NCBI GenBank assembly: GCA_009763385.1
Contig: VDCT01000326.1
Location: 310,001-374,000, forward strand
Direction: 5' to 3'
Length of the DNA stretch: 64,000 nt
Source of the DNA: Coix lacryma-jobi var. lacryma-jobi
Lineage: Eukaryota > Streptophyta > Magnoliopsida > Poales > Poaceae
Within the stretch, counting starts at the first letter, position 1, and each line of letters opens with the position of its first letter. The notes below the pieces were generated by a model. The model was not told the origin of the DNA, ran no database searches, and was given only the letters and a program-made list of their open reading frames with translations. This document shows positions 33,896 to 43,757 of the stretch, piece by piece. A program made the translations under genes and the position numbers.

Positions 33896-33966
33896 GTGGG
33901 TTGTGTAGCTCAGTTGGTAAGCGTGCCTGAAGCGAGAGGTGCTGAGTTCAAATCTCACAGATGCAC
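33896..33966 (+). other. tRNA-like sequence in the outer CACTA
   Basis: The most tRNA-like of the three modules. TAGCTCAGTTGGTAAGC is a near-perfect D arm / A box, TGAGTTCAAATCTCA folds a 4-bp T stem with a TTCAAAT loop (B box), and a short CCT/AGG stem lies between. The acceptor ends do not pair well, so it is probably a tRNA pseudogene or the promoter part of a SINE. Confidence 0.6.
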
Positions 33967-34016
33967 ATTTATTTTTCTCCCAACCGGGACCAAAGGCCGT
34001 TTCTCCAGTAGTGAAT

Positions 34017-34928
34017 ATAGATCGAGACCATGTATATGCTTATTATATAGTATATAATAAGGAAACAAAAACAAGCACACGAGCCAAACCATGCATGAGC
34101 GAGACTCTTTTTTTAAAAAAAAAAATGGAGGAAAGGGTCGTCGATTGCCACCGGTAAACTTTGAAGGTCCGTACACGTGCGGCGGGCCGCTAGTGGGGAA
34201 GTGCAGAAAACCCAAGCCTGCATCCAGACGTTAACAACGTTGCTGTTGTTGACGCCTGCGTACGTACTAGTTGACGACGGTGTGTGAACGCCGCAGGATC
34301 GGAGTCAGGGTCAGGGCCCGGCGGCCGGCTCCGGGCTCCGGCTTGGCCGGTCTTACTTCGCTGCGGCGCGCGCCGCCTGTGCCTGGTGGTGTGCATGGCG
34401 ACCGTACGTGCGAGGGTTCGCTCGTCGTCGCAGCCGGCCGGATTGGTGTCCGACGACGTACGAGTACGCCACCATGCGATGCGATGCGATGCGAACCCGC
34501 CGTGCACATTCGTGTCCCTGGCTCCCTGCCCCTAGTCGTCGTCTTGTTTTCTCTTTCTATAGTTTTCGAAAACGTCCAGAACCAGCAGCATGCCGCTGAA
34601 TTCCTTTCCTTGCATTGTCCCCGGCCGGCCGGGGCTGCCTAGCTAGCTGGGAGGGACTGGGACTGGGACGGACCCGCGCGACCCAATAATATAATAAGAA
34701 TGAATGTGTGCGTCTGTTGACTGGACCTAGCCGCCGCGTCGCGCGGGCACCTGGGGTACCGGCCTATACGTACGGCGGCGGCGGCGGCGACGACGAGGCC
34801 AGCCGGCCGGCCGCAGAAGAAGAGAGAAAGTCGTGCATGCCCTTGCTTGCCCGTGGAACAAGTTTTTGGTACGGGCCGGGTTACCTTTGCGATTCACCTT
34901 TACATCACCACCTTTTGAATTCACCTAA
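34017..34928. other. GC-rich low-copy spacer
   Basis: High GC with GCCGGCCGG runs, a (GCGAT)n run at 34475-34493 and (GGC)n near 34773-34788. Frames are open on both strands through composition only. No domain seen. Confidence 0.45.
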
Positions 34929-35330
34929 CGTAGTCTCGTCGCAGCATCGCAGAGGCAGAGATTTCTCCATCTTTCATGCACTTTGCTTATTCATACACAA
35001 CACACGTACAGTACATACTGACGATCGTGTGCAGAGATCGAGATGCCATGATGCAGCAAGCTAGATTATTTCAAATTAAGGCGCCTGATGATGAACTCGC
35101 TTTACGTATATGTACCCGCCTGGCCCCAAATAAAAAGTCTAGCTTATTGGCTCTCGATCTGATATGACCATCTGAAAAAGATTTTAACTTGAATCGGTAG
35201 CCGTCGAAAGAGGGGGCAAAAAAAAAAAGTCTTTACAGTACACGTACATATATAGGTTGCGATGGAAAATTAAAGGAAAAAACTAAGACCCGCTGTCGCG
35301 GCGGCGTAATTTAGTTCGTTGTTTTATTTA
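34929..35330. repeat. diverged local duplication, copy 1
   Basis: Shares in the same order with 36750-37010: TCTCGTCGCAGCATCGCA, an AAGGCGCCTGAT segment, GCCCCAAATAAAAAGTCT, and GGCGGCGTAATTTAG. Spacing differs, so the copies are old. Confidence 0.65.
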
Positions 35331-35713
35331 CACTCCGTCTCGGCCCGGCCGGGCCCCCGTTTGAATTCAGTACATATATAGATAGCTAGCTATATGACTA
35401 TGTGTCTAAATTATGATTCTTAAAATAAGTTCAGTTTCAAGCACATTTAAACGGGCCCCAAGAGAGATGTAACAAGTGACCATTTCGTGGGCAGCAGCAG
35501 CACTAGTCCAATTGGTCAAATTGTAAGTTGTTTGACTTTTTTAGCATCAAATTGTAAGTTGTTTAATGTTACAATTATAAGTTTGACTATATATAGTTCA
35601 AATTGTTATATTTCTCAAATTGTAAGTGACCATAATATATAAGTAGCTGTTACAAATTATAAGTTGTTTGACTTATAATTTGACCATTTATTTTGTGGGC
35701 AGCAGCAGCATCA

Positions 35714-36316
35714 CTTCCTCCGTCTTAAATTGTAAGTCAAATTGTAAGTTGTTTGAATTTTTAACGTCAAGTTTGACCACTCGTTTTATTCAAAATATTT
35801 ATACAAATATATAATCAAATTTGAACCATTTTTGATAATTTTTTAATTAAGGCCATGTTTAGATCCAAAATAAAAAACTTTACACCTATCACATCGAATC
35901 TTTGGACACATGCATGAAGTACTAAATATAAATTAAAAAATAACTAATTACACAGTTTGCATATAAATCACGAGACAAATCTTTTAAGACTAATTAGTCT
36001 ATGATTTGACACTAAAGTGCTACAGTAACACATGTGTTAATGACAGACTAATTAGACTTAAAAAAATTGTCTCGCAATTTACGGACAGATTCTATAATTT
36101 TTTTTGTTAGTATCCGAATACATCATGCAACCACCTATGTAACTCCGATGTGTCATTCACAATTTTTACAGGAAAGATTTAAACATGCCCGCCTAATAAA
36201 GTAAGCCAAACAAAAAAAAATTATATGTGACATAATTTTTGAATAAGACAAGTGGTCGAAGTAGAGCTGAAAAAAGTCAAACGACTTACAATTTGGGACA
36301 ATTTGGGACGGAGGAA
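35714..36316. mobile_element. Stowaway MITE interrupted by a Tourist MITE
   Basis: The left arm starts CTTCCTCCGTCTTAAATTG and the right arm ends GGGACGGAGGAA, followed by TA. Arms pair through AAATTGTAAGTTGTTTGA and TCAAACGACTTACAATTT. The element is split at 35850 by the Tourist insertion. Just upstream (35480-35712) a GGGCAGCAGCAGCA segment and the Stowaway left arm are partly duplicated. Confidence 0.8.
35848..36196. mobile_element. Tourist-like MITE nested in Stowaway
   Basis: Body 35851-36193. It starts GGCCATGTTTAGATCC and ends GATTTAAACATGCCCGCC, with TAA on both sides (35848-35850 and 36194-36196). The interior carries the CTAATTACACAGTTTGCAT and GACTAATTAG segments of the family. 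A 3-bp TAA duplication marks PIF/Harbinger-type insertion. Confidence 0.88.
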
Positions 36317-36377
36317 TAGTACTACGTATACCATGCAAAAGCATGGTCACTTTTGAATTAGTTCAGCTTATCTCATA

Positions 36378-36636
36378 CTCCCTCCATCTCAAATTATAAG
36401 ACATTCCAAGAATCTTGGAGAGTCAAAGTTTTTCAACTTTGACCAAAATTCTAGAGAGAAACATAAATATTTATGAAATCAAATATGTATATTATGAAAA
36501 TATAACTAATGAAGAATCTAATTGTACTTAGTTGGTATCATAAATATTATTATCTTATTATATAAATTTGGTCAAAGTTAGAAAACTTTGACTCTCCAAG
36601 ATTCTTGGAATGCCTTATAATTTGGGATGGAGGGAG
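36378..36636. mobile_element. Stowaway MITE, well preserved
   Basis: Inverted ends CTCCCTCCATCTCAAATTAT and ATAATTTGGGATGGAGGGAG, with TA at 36376-36377 and 36637-36638. The arms also pair through CAAGAATCTTGGAGAGTC. It is close to a full hairpin. Confidence 0.93.
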
Positions 36637-36749
36637 TATATAGGATAGGTCGGTTTCCATTTTATTCCAAAAGAGCGAGCGAGCTAGCTAGCGCGTCACC
36701 GGCCTTTTTACAATTTCCAGTGCGCCCGCCAGTAAATAAATAAATAAAA

Positions 36750-37010
36750 GTCTCGTCACAGCAGCATCGCACGCAGTCGCAGATAGAGATCTCTGTGAAA
36801 AGTTCATCCACTCAACGTGTACGGCCGGACATGATACCATGCATGCATGCATGCAGCAGCTATAGTAGCTCAAAATTCAAATCAAGGCGCCTGATCGATT
36901 GATGACCTGACCTAGCCCCAAATAAAAAGTCTTATTGCTTGGCCTGATCGTACGCCGCCCTCATGGAATTCAATTGCCGCCGTCGGCGTATTTAGCTTTA
37001 TTAGAAAAAA
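36750..37010. repeat. diverged local duplication, copy 2
   Basis: Partner of 34929-35330; see there for the shared segments in order. Confidence 0.65.
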
Positions 37011-37057
37011 ATGCTATTATATTATTGCTAGAAAATAAGGAGTAAATTTATGGGTTC

Positions 37058-37240
37058 CTATGAACCAGTGGCGGAGCATGAGGAGGATTTGAGGAGGGGC
37101 CAATAATACTAAGTTATTTATATTGTACAAACCTTCATTGTTTTTAATGACTAAATATAGATTATCATTAACAAAATACAATCATCAAGGAGGGGCCATG
37201 GCCCAGTTGGCCTTTATATAGCTCCACCACTGCTATGAAC
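37058..37240. mobile_element. hAT-type MITE, 167 bp, perfect 8-bp duplication
   Basis: Body 37066-37232. Ends CAGTGGCGGAGC and GCTCCACCACTG are inverted with one mismatch. CTATGAAC occurs on both sides (37058-37065 and 37233-37240), as expected of hAT insertion. Non-coding. Confidence 0.93.
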
Positions 37241-37248
37241 CCAAGATA

Positions 37249-37495
37249 CACTACTAGAGAACAGGCCTTTAACCCCGGACCATTTTGGCCTTTAGCCCCG
37301 GGCATGGAGCCGGGGCTAAGGAATCGGGACTAAAGGCCCGATCTTTAGCCCCGGTTCCCCGCCCCGGGGTTAAAGGGGGGACCTTTAGCCCCGGTTGGTA
37401 ATACCAACCGGGACTAAAGAGGTCTCCAGCCGAGCCACGGTGGCTGGCTTCTTTAGTCCCGGTTGGTATTACCAACCGGGGCTAAAGAGGTCGTT
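37249..37495. repeat. CACTA terminal region with hairpin repeats (left)
   Basis: Three inverted pairs built from CTTTAGCCCCGG / CCGGGGCTAAAG, including GGTTGGTAATACCAACCGGG twice. Such subterminal repeats are binding sites for the element's own protein in En/Spm. Confidence 0.85.
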
Positions 37496-37800
37496 GCTTT
37501 TTTCTTTTCCTTTTTCTTTTCTTTTCAATTGGTTATTGTTTTTGGTTTTACAATTACATTAGGTTTTCTAATACGTATTCTTCGCTACTAATATATTCTA
37601 TTAGGCCGGTTTCAAATACGTATTCTTCGCTGCTAATAAATATATATATAAACACATAAAATTTACAATTACACGCAAATGAAATATGAAACTATATACA
37701 TATATATTATAGAGCTATCTATACATATATACATAAAATATACAACATTATCCATCATGCATCCTTAACTTGATATTTACAACACAAATATTGTCCTGAC

Positions 37801-40800
37801 TTAGAGGTCATACAAGTGTTCATCTTGGTTTGGCTTCATTGGTTCGTCTTTGTTAAACCAATACTCGGTGTCAGACTTAAGGACATGGTCATTAAGGAAG
37901 CCCGCGATGGTCTCTTGAATTGCTTTGAGGCGGACCTTATCCATCACTTGGTTCTTCAACCATGTCTCCTTCAATTTGGATTAAAAGAAAAAGAAAGTAT
38001 TAACATACATAATATTTATGTAAAAACAACAAAAAATGAAATAAATTTATTTACATGTTACGTACTTGCTGACTCTGTAGAGGAGTTCTTTTTTCATACA
38101 CCGTCAGGAACTCACAAACATAGTACACACATAAATTGTTTCCCGGTGACTGCCGTAGAACTCACTGTACAAGATATAAAAAGATTACTCTCGGTTGAGC
38201 GTGCGTCTGCTGAGTGATGCTAATTAAGGTAAAGAGGCAGGGAGGTAGTACAACTTACATTTAGTAGTAGAGGATCAGGAAGTTGCGCTTTCAGATCCAG
38301 ACGGTGTTTCTGAACAAACCAAGCCCAAACCCTGCACAATATATATAATTGGATCAGTACTTAACTATTGCAGAGTTAAAGAGCAGAATCAATATTTAAA
38401 GATCACATTTACCCTCGGATAATATCTATCATATCTTGGTAATCTTCTTATGGTTTTCTCAGAGAGTCATAGATTAGCAAACGACTCTCGTGGAGATCGA
38501 TCACAATTAGTATCCAGTGAAAACTGCATTTATATTTATATAGTCCACACATATATCTTTATGTCAACCTATAATAAAATGTGCATATGATAACAAAACT
38601 CACCTAAAGTTGTAGGGGAATAGTATATATCTTTTGTCCCTTTGGTTTATGAAGAACCTCCGCAAATTCCTCTCTGTTTGAGTTTTCCATGCATCCGGGG
38701 AGAGTATTGCTTGGGTGCTTGAAGACGATATATGGATCGATGAAACCAATCTCCTTGTCATTTTTACGCCTTAGTTGTCTCATCATATTTCTGCACATGT
38801 TTACAAACGCTTGCTAGTGTGAGGATAATTACTTATACATATACATAAGCTAAAGTGAGATTATTAAAAGAAACAATAACTTACAGGCAAAAGCAGCTGA
38901 CGAGAGATTTGTCAAGAGCGTCCATGTGGCAGAGCTGATGTAACTCATTAAACTGAACATATATGACGTCATCACCACGAAAGTAATCATGGTCTCTAAT
39001 TCTGACGCAAATGTAGTCATCAGCTTTTCTGCCACACGCCGTAAGGTACCACTGATTTAGCAAGTGCATTGTGTGTACCAAGATCCCTCAGGGCCGCTGG
39101 GTTGTATAGACTTTGACCATATACATATGCCCTCTGCCATTTATCAACAACTGCAACACTTTTGATGCCTGCTTCTCCGAGTATGTTTTCCACATTTAAA
39201 CCAGTTTCCTCCAAAAATTTGAGCAGATGCTCAGGATCAACGTCTCCATATGCTTGTTGTATGACGTCCATGTTTGAACCGTATTCATTCCCAACAACTA
39301 GATCCAGCACTGATTGCTGCTTTTGTTCCCCGAGCTGTGGGACACCCTTTCCTGCTCTCTTCTTTGTCTTCTTGGCCTCCTCAAGTGATTTGCTGAGCGT
39401 GCGATCATAGTCTGATTTTGGCGAAGCCTTACGGGCAGCACATACCTTTTTTTGGTGAGCGTCCACAGTTTGCCTTAGTTTTTCAGGACGAACAAAAAGG
39501 TACGGCTTCTCCGGGTTTCGCTTTGCTCGACCACTAGCAATGGCAGCGTCGAAGAACTTGTTCAAGTCTTTTTGCACTGCAACTTCAGTCTCCTCCTCAG
39601 TCATGTCATATGCAAGTTTTGTCATCTTGGGAGCTGGTTTCTCACAGAGGCTGTCTTCTTCGGAGGTGGTGGGGCTGACGCCTTTGTTTGTGTGACAGGC
39701 CTCTTCTTTGTTGGCGGTGGAGGTGTTGGAACCCGCCGTGGAGATGGGGCAGGTGGCGGTGTCGGTGTCGGAGCCCGCTTTAGAGGAGATGGTGGGGCCG
39801 GTGGCGGTGTTGGATCACGCCGTGGGGGAGATGGGGCCGGTGGCGGTGTTGGATCCCGTCGTGGAGGAGATGGGGCAGGTGGCGGCGGTGTTGGATCACG
39901 CCGTGGGGGAGATGGGGCCGTTGGCGGTGTTGGATCCCGTCGTGGAGGAGATGGGGCCAGTGGCGGTGATGGATCCCGTCGTGTTTGATCTTGATCATCA
40001 TCGCCCGCAACACTGTGATCATGTGGTGAATGCATAATTGGACTTAGGTTGGGGGATGTCCTGCTGCGAAAACAACATGGTATGAGTATCCATTTATACT
40101 ATTAGCTCACCAATACTATTAACTTTCATTCACTAATTTCATACACACCTAGGGTTAGGTTGTTGAGGAGGAGGAGGTGATGCGCCAGGAATTATGATAT
40201 AGCGCTTGCGCCAACATATGAATGTCTTCTCCGCTTCTCCTAATGTCTTCTCGCCATCACCTCCTTCAATGTCAAGTACGACATTGTCGTAACCTTTCAC
40301 CACCCTATCCACCGAGACGCTAGCATATCCAGGAGGTATTATTGCCCCATGACATCTTGGTGTGTTTGTAGGATCGATAGGAGATACAACACCTATAGCC
40401 ACCATGACTGTGGCATTCCCCTGTGGAATATGCAGTTCACATGTCGTGAGAGGCTCGGTGATGTCGTCCATGGGAAAGCGCAGTGTTGCGTCTGGGACCT
40501 CTGTGGAAGCGCAACTGCTTTTCATTTGATCAGGGGGGCTGATGTTGACTCCTGGCTCTGATGCAGATTGCCTTTGCATCGAACTTACTGCTAACTGCAC
40601 TTGCCTTTTTATTTCCTCGTTCATTTTGCCTTCAAGTGCTTTTTCTCGCTCAACTGCTTCAAGAGCCGCGGCCTGTGACTGAAGAACCATTTCCTCTAAC
40701 CTTTGCAACCGCTGTGCCTCCTCCTCCTTCTTTCTCGCGCGGCTTCTATAGGTCTCTATGTCCCGAGAGAAGGCATGCTCCCACGACACCTCCCCATAGC

Positions 40801-41895
40801 CTCTGGTTCTCCCACCATGTTCAAGATTCTCTAGGGCGTATGTCAGCTCGTCCTTGTCTCTGTTCGGCTGCCACCTGCCACTGGCAGCCATTTCTCTAGC
40901 ATAAGCAAATCTTTCTGCTGCTCTATGGAGTTTTTCGCCATACTGTATCCTTCCTGTCTGTAGGTCCAGGCTTCCTCCATGACCAAAAAACCAATACTTG
41001 GCGCGCTCAGGCCAGTTTATCGATTCTGGTTCAATGCCCTTGGCTAGCAACTCTCGTTCCATTCTTTCCCATTTAGGAATGACACTCTTGTAGCCACCTG
41101 ATCCCAAGTGATGGTGGTATTGTTTTTGTCGGGCATTCTGTTGGTTCCTTCTGACCCGTGACTCGCCCTCTTCTGATTTCTTGAATTCTACAAACTCATC
41201 CCAAAATGGCCTCAACTTGACGTAGGCCTTAGTGTTGAAATCCGGAGTTAGGTCATTCTTGATAAATTTGTTGTATAAGGTCTTCTTCCAGCCCTGGAAT
41301 AGTGTTGCCATTTTCTTCATAGCCCAGTCCCAAACTCTTGCCTTCAAATTTATATCTTCTGTTTCAAGTGTGAAATGTGCAAGGACATCTTGCCAAACCA
41401 GTTCCTTATCAAGATCAGAGACAAAACTTATATGAGGAGCACTTGTCTTTTTCTTCCATTCACGAGCACTGATCGGGATCTTATCCCTTACAAGGTACCC
41501 ACAGTGGCCAACAAATTTCTGTGCATGTTCTCCAAGTACTTGGCCTGTTTCCTCGTTGAATTCTGAGATAATGTACCGGCCATCCAACGGCTTCTTCGGA
41601 CCTCGTACGGTCCTACTCTTCCCGGTAGTCATTGTCGATCCGGAGGGCTACGTATGTAGGAAACAGAGATTATAAATACATTTATAAATTGTTTAGAATT
41701 TCATGTGCACATAGAGATTATTGTAGGTATATACCTCGCCAGTATTTTCTTGCATTATTTCTTCATAATCGGAAAGTATTGACTGTCGTCATCTACTTCT
41801 TGATTATTGTTATCGTCACCTGCTAAATCTTGATTAGCGCCGCTGTTGATTAATTCGTACATTTCCTCCTCCATGTTGTCAACTGGGTCGGCCAT
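37801..41895 (-). pseudogene. CACTA second gene: TNPA/Ptta-like protein fused to a Ulp1-type cysteine protease
   Basis: Exons fit at 41735-41895 (start MADPVDNMEEEMYELINSG), 40149-41647, 38885-40063, 38604-38790, 38413-38523, 38259-38331, 38066-38164 and 37801-37968, with GT-AG introns of 80-97 nt between most. The first large exon carries the Ptta/En/Spm region (FWDEFVEFKKSEEGESRVRR, GGYKSVIPKWERME), a coiled coil (EEEAQRLQRLEEMVLQSQAA) and a C-terminal domain (FICWRKRYIIIPG). Exon three starts with proline-rich repeats (RRDPTPPPAPSPP), then a linker ending YFRGDDVIYVQFNELHQL. The protease part shows FHWILIVIDL (His), IYDSLRK (Asp) and RQSPGNNLCVYYVCEFL (Gln, Cys). Breaks: frame changes near 41770, 39640 and 39070, a TAA after RKP, and a TGA at the start of the 38164 exon. 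Confidence 0.8.
39720..39980 (-). repeat. coding minisatellite for a proline-rich repeat
   Basis: Units of 42-45 bp encode SPPRRDPTPPPAP with small changes, about six in a row, inside the TNPA-like gene. The DNA unit includes GGTGGCGGTGTTGGATC on the plus strand. It probably forms a flexible linker between the DNA-binding and protease parts. Confidence 0.85.
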
Positions 41896-41995
41896 TTCCG
41901 CGAATAACATGGAGGATAATAAACACCATATTTCTGCAAATAACGTATATATATATATATTCATAAAGACCATATTCATTTTATTCAACACCATG

Positions 41996-42647
41996 TTTAG
42001 GGTTTAGGGTTTCGGGTTGGATTTCAGGTTTTGGTTTAGGGTTTAGGTTTCGGGTTTGGGTTTATTTGGGGTTTAGGGTTAGGGTTCGGGTTTAGGTTTC
42101 GGGTTTAGGGTTCGGGTTTAGGGTTTAGGGTTAGTGTTTAGGTTTCGGGTTTTGGTTTAGGGTTTAGGGTTTAGTGTTTAGGTTTGGGTTTAGGGTTTCG
42201 GGTTTCGGGTTTAGGGTTTCGGTTTAGGTTTCGGGTTTCGGTTCGGGTTTAGGGTTAGGGTTTAGTGTTTAGGTTTCGGGTTTAGGGTTTCGGGTTAGGA
42301 TTTAGTGTTTAGGTTTCGGGTTTAGGGTTTCGGGTTTGGGTTTCGGGTTCGGGTTTAGGGTTTAGGGTTTAGGGTTTAGGGTTAGGTTAAGGTTTAGGGT
42401 TTAGGGTTCGGGTTTAGGGTTTAGGGTTTTGGTTTCGGGTTTAGGTTTTGGGTTTCGGATTTAGGGTTTAGGGTTTAGGGTTTAGTGTTTAGGTTTCGGG
42501 TTTAGGGTTTCGGGTTCGGGTTTAGTGTTTAGGTTTCGGGTTTAGGGTTCGGGTTTGGGGTTTAGGGTTTCGGGTTTCGGGTTTAGGTTAGGCTTTCGGG
42601 TTTGGGTTTCGGGTTTGGGTTTAGGGGGTTTTCGGGTCTAGGTTTTG
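41996..42647 (+). repeat. degenerate telomere-type array (TTTAGGG / TTTCGGG)
   Basis: About 650 bp made almost only of TTTAGGG, TTTCGGG, TTTAGG, TTTGGG and TTAGGG steps. Longer units such as GTTTAGTGTTTAGGTTTCGG recur (near 42263, 42303, 42483 and 42523), so part of it is a higher-order repeat. On the minus strand it reads CCCTAAA, directly upstream (100 bp) of the start of the TNPA-like gene. Direct repeats around CATAAAGACCATATTC flank it (41962 and 42671). Confidence 0.92.
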
Positions 42648-42720
42648 ACAACATTAAAAATAACATATATCCATAAAGACTATATTCGTAAAAATAACAC
42701 TACCGACATGATCGAAAAGT

Positions 42721-42795
42721 CATATCCAAGTGATTATTCCATAAACATATCCAAGTGATTATTCCATAAACATATCCAAGTGATTATTCCATAAA
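42721..42795. repeat. 25-bp tandem repeat, 3 perfect copies
   Basis: The unit begins CATATCCAAGTGATTATTCC and repeats at 42721, 42746 and 42771 without mismatch. Confidence 0.92.
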
Positions 42796-42849
42796 CATAT
42801 ACACGACCGATATAAATAAATGTTTACATATCTAAAGACCAAATTATCT

Positions 42850-43630
42850 AAGTGATTATTCCTCCTCTTTCTAACACAAAGGACACACCGTTGATGAGAG
42901 GATGACGACGGACGACGGCGAGGATGATGTCGCGGTGAGGACGACAACGGACGACGACGAAGATCACGTTGCAGTGAGGATCACACAGTGAGGATGACGG
43001 CGGACGGCGCGGTCAACGCGACCAATCTCTTTTTATCTACATGTGTAAACATAATATTTTGTTAGGGTAAAAACTATTTTCTATTTTCAATTCATATGGA
43101 TTTATATTTTATTTTTCCTTACACACAGTGCACACACACTTTACACACTGCACACACACATACACTGCACACAGTGCACACACACACGCACACGCACAAA
43201 CACTTCACACACACACGCACGCGGTGGCACTCCTCACCGGCAGCACGAGGACGAGGCACATGGCCGGAGCAGCCGCGAGACGACGGCGAGGACGAGACAC
43301 GACGGCACAAGGGGAGCAACGGCCGACGGCGAACGGTGACGATGTCGCGACGGCGGCGCGCGGCAAAAGCGAGCTCGACGGCAGAGGGCGCCGCGAACGA
43401 CGGCGAGGGAGGCGAGGGACCGCGCGGACGACGGCGAGGGCCGGAGCTCTCTGAGGCCGATGGCGGTGGCGACACGAGGGAGGCCGAGGGCGCCGCGCGC
43501 GCGGAAGGGAGGCCGAGGGCACCGCGGAGGACGGCGAGCGGGAGGACGAGACGGCGGCGAAGACGGAGGCGGAGGCGCAAACTCTGACGTCGATCTGAGG
43601 AAGGAGGAGGGCCCTGTGCCCTATATACGC
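42850..43630. other. GC-rich region with CA microsatellite
   Basis: 42890-43010 holds imperfect GACGACGGACGACGG-like repeats. 43125-43220 is a (CA)n-rich run. 43230-43600 is GC-rich with long frames on both strands that look compositional. A minus-strand frame at 43119-43637 ends in a (VC)n run made by the microsatellite. It may be a 5' exon or untranslated region of the TNPA-like gene, but I see no proof. Confidence 0.4.
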
Positions 43631-43635
43631 GGGGC

Positions 43636-43757
43636 ACCTTTAGTCCCGGGCGGTGGCACCACCCGGGACTAAAAGACCTTTAGTCCCGGGGCGTAAGCCC
43701 GCCCGGGGCTAAAGGATCCTTTAGTCCCGGGTGGTGCCACGGCCCGGGACTAAAGGG
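43636..43757. repeat. internal CACTA-type hairpins of a different subfamily
   Basis: Three strong inverted repeats: TAGTCCCGGGCGGTGG with CCACCCGGGACTA; CCTTTAGTCCCGGGG with the GCCCGCCCGGGGCTAAAGG arm; and CTTTAGTCCCGGGTGGTG with CCCGGGACTAAAG. They lie in the middle of the large element, between its two genes, and use CCCGGG cores instead of the GGTTGGT..ACCAACC cores at its ends. Confidence 0.8.

Larger units (their letters stand above)
32347..34016. mobile_element. outer small CACTA element with a nested CACTA
   Basis: Termini CACTACTAGAGAACAAGCC (from 32350) and, in reverse complement, CACTACTGGAGAAACGGCC (to 34013) are clear CACTA inverted repeats. The 3-bp duplication AAT flanks both ends (32347-32349 and 34014-34016). 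Subterminal GGTTGGT..ACCAACC repeats with GGGGCTAAAG are present. The element has no transposase and would need one in trans. It is interrupted by a second CACTA at 32474-33771 and carries a tRNA-like module near its right end. Confidence 0.92.

Noticed and set aside
33896..33966. Functional tRNA gene
   Set aside because: D and T arms are good, but the acceptor ends do not pair and the anticodon stem is only about 3 bp.
39572..39988. Glycine-rich plus-strand ORF
   Set aside because: It is the complement of the proline-rich coding repeat in the CACTA gene, whose strand is fixed by flanking introns and domains.
41996..42647. A true chromosome end or ancient telomere fusion
   Set aside because: The repeats are highly degenerate, only 650 bp long, and embedded in a transposon with intact sequence on both sides.
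42721..42795. CRISPR array
   Set aside because: Three direct copies without spacers in a plant genome are a plain tandem repeat.
43096..43637. Real protein gene in the GC-rich block, either strand
   Set aside because: Frames on both strands are equally open, composition is extreme, and one contains a (VC)n run made by a CA microsatellite.
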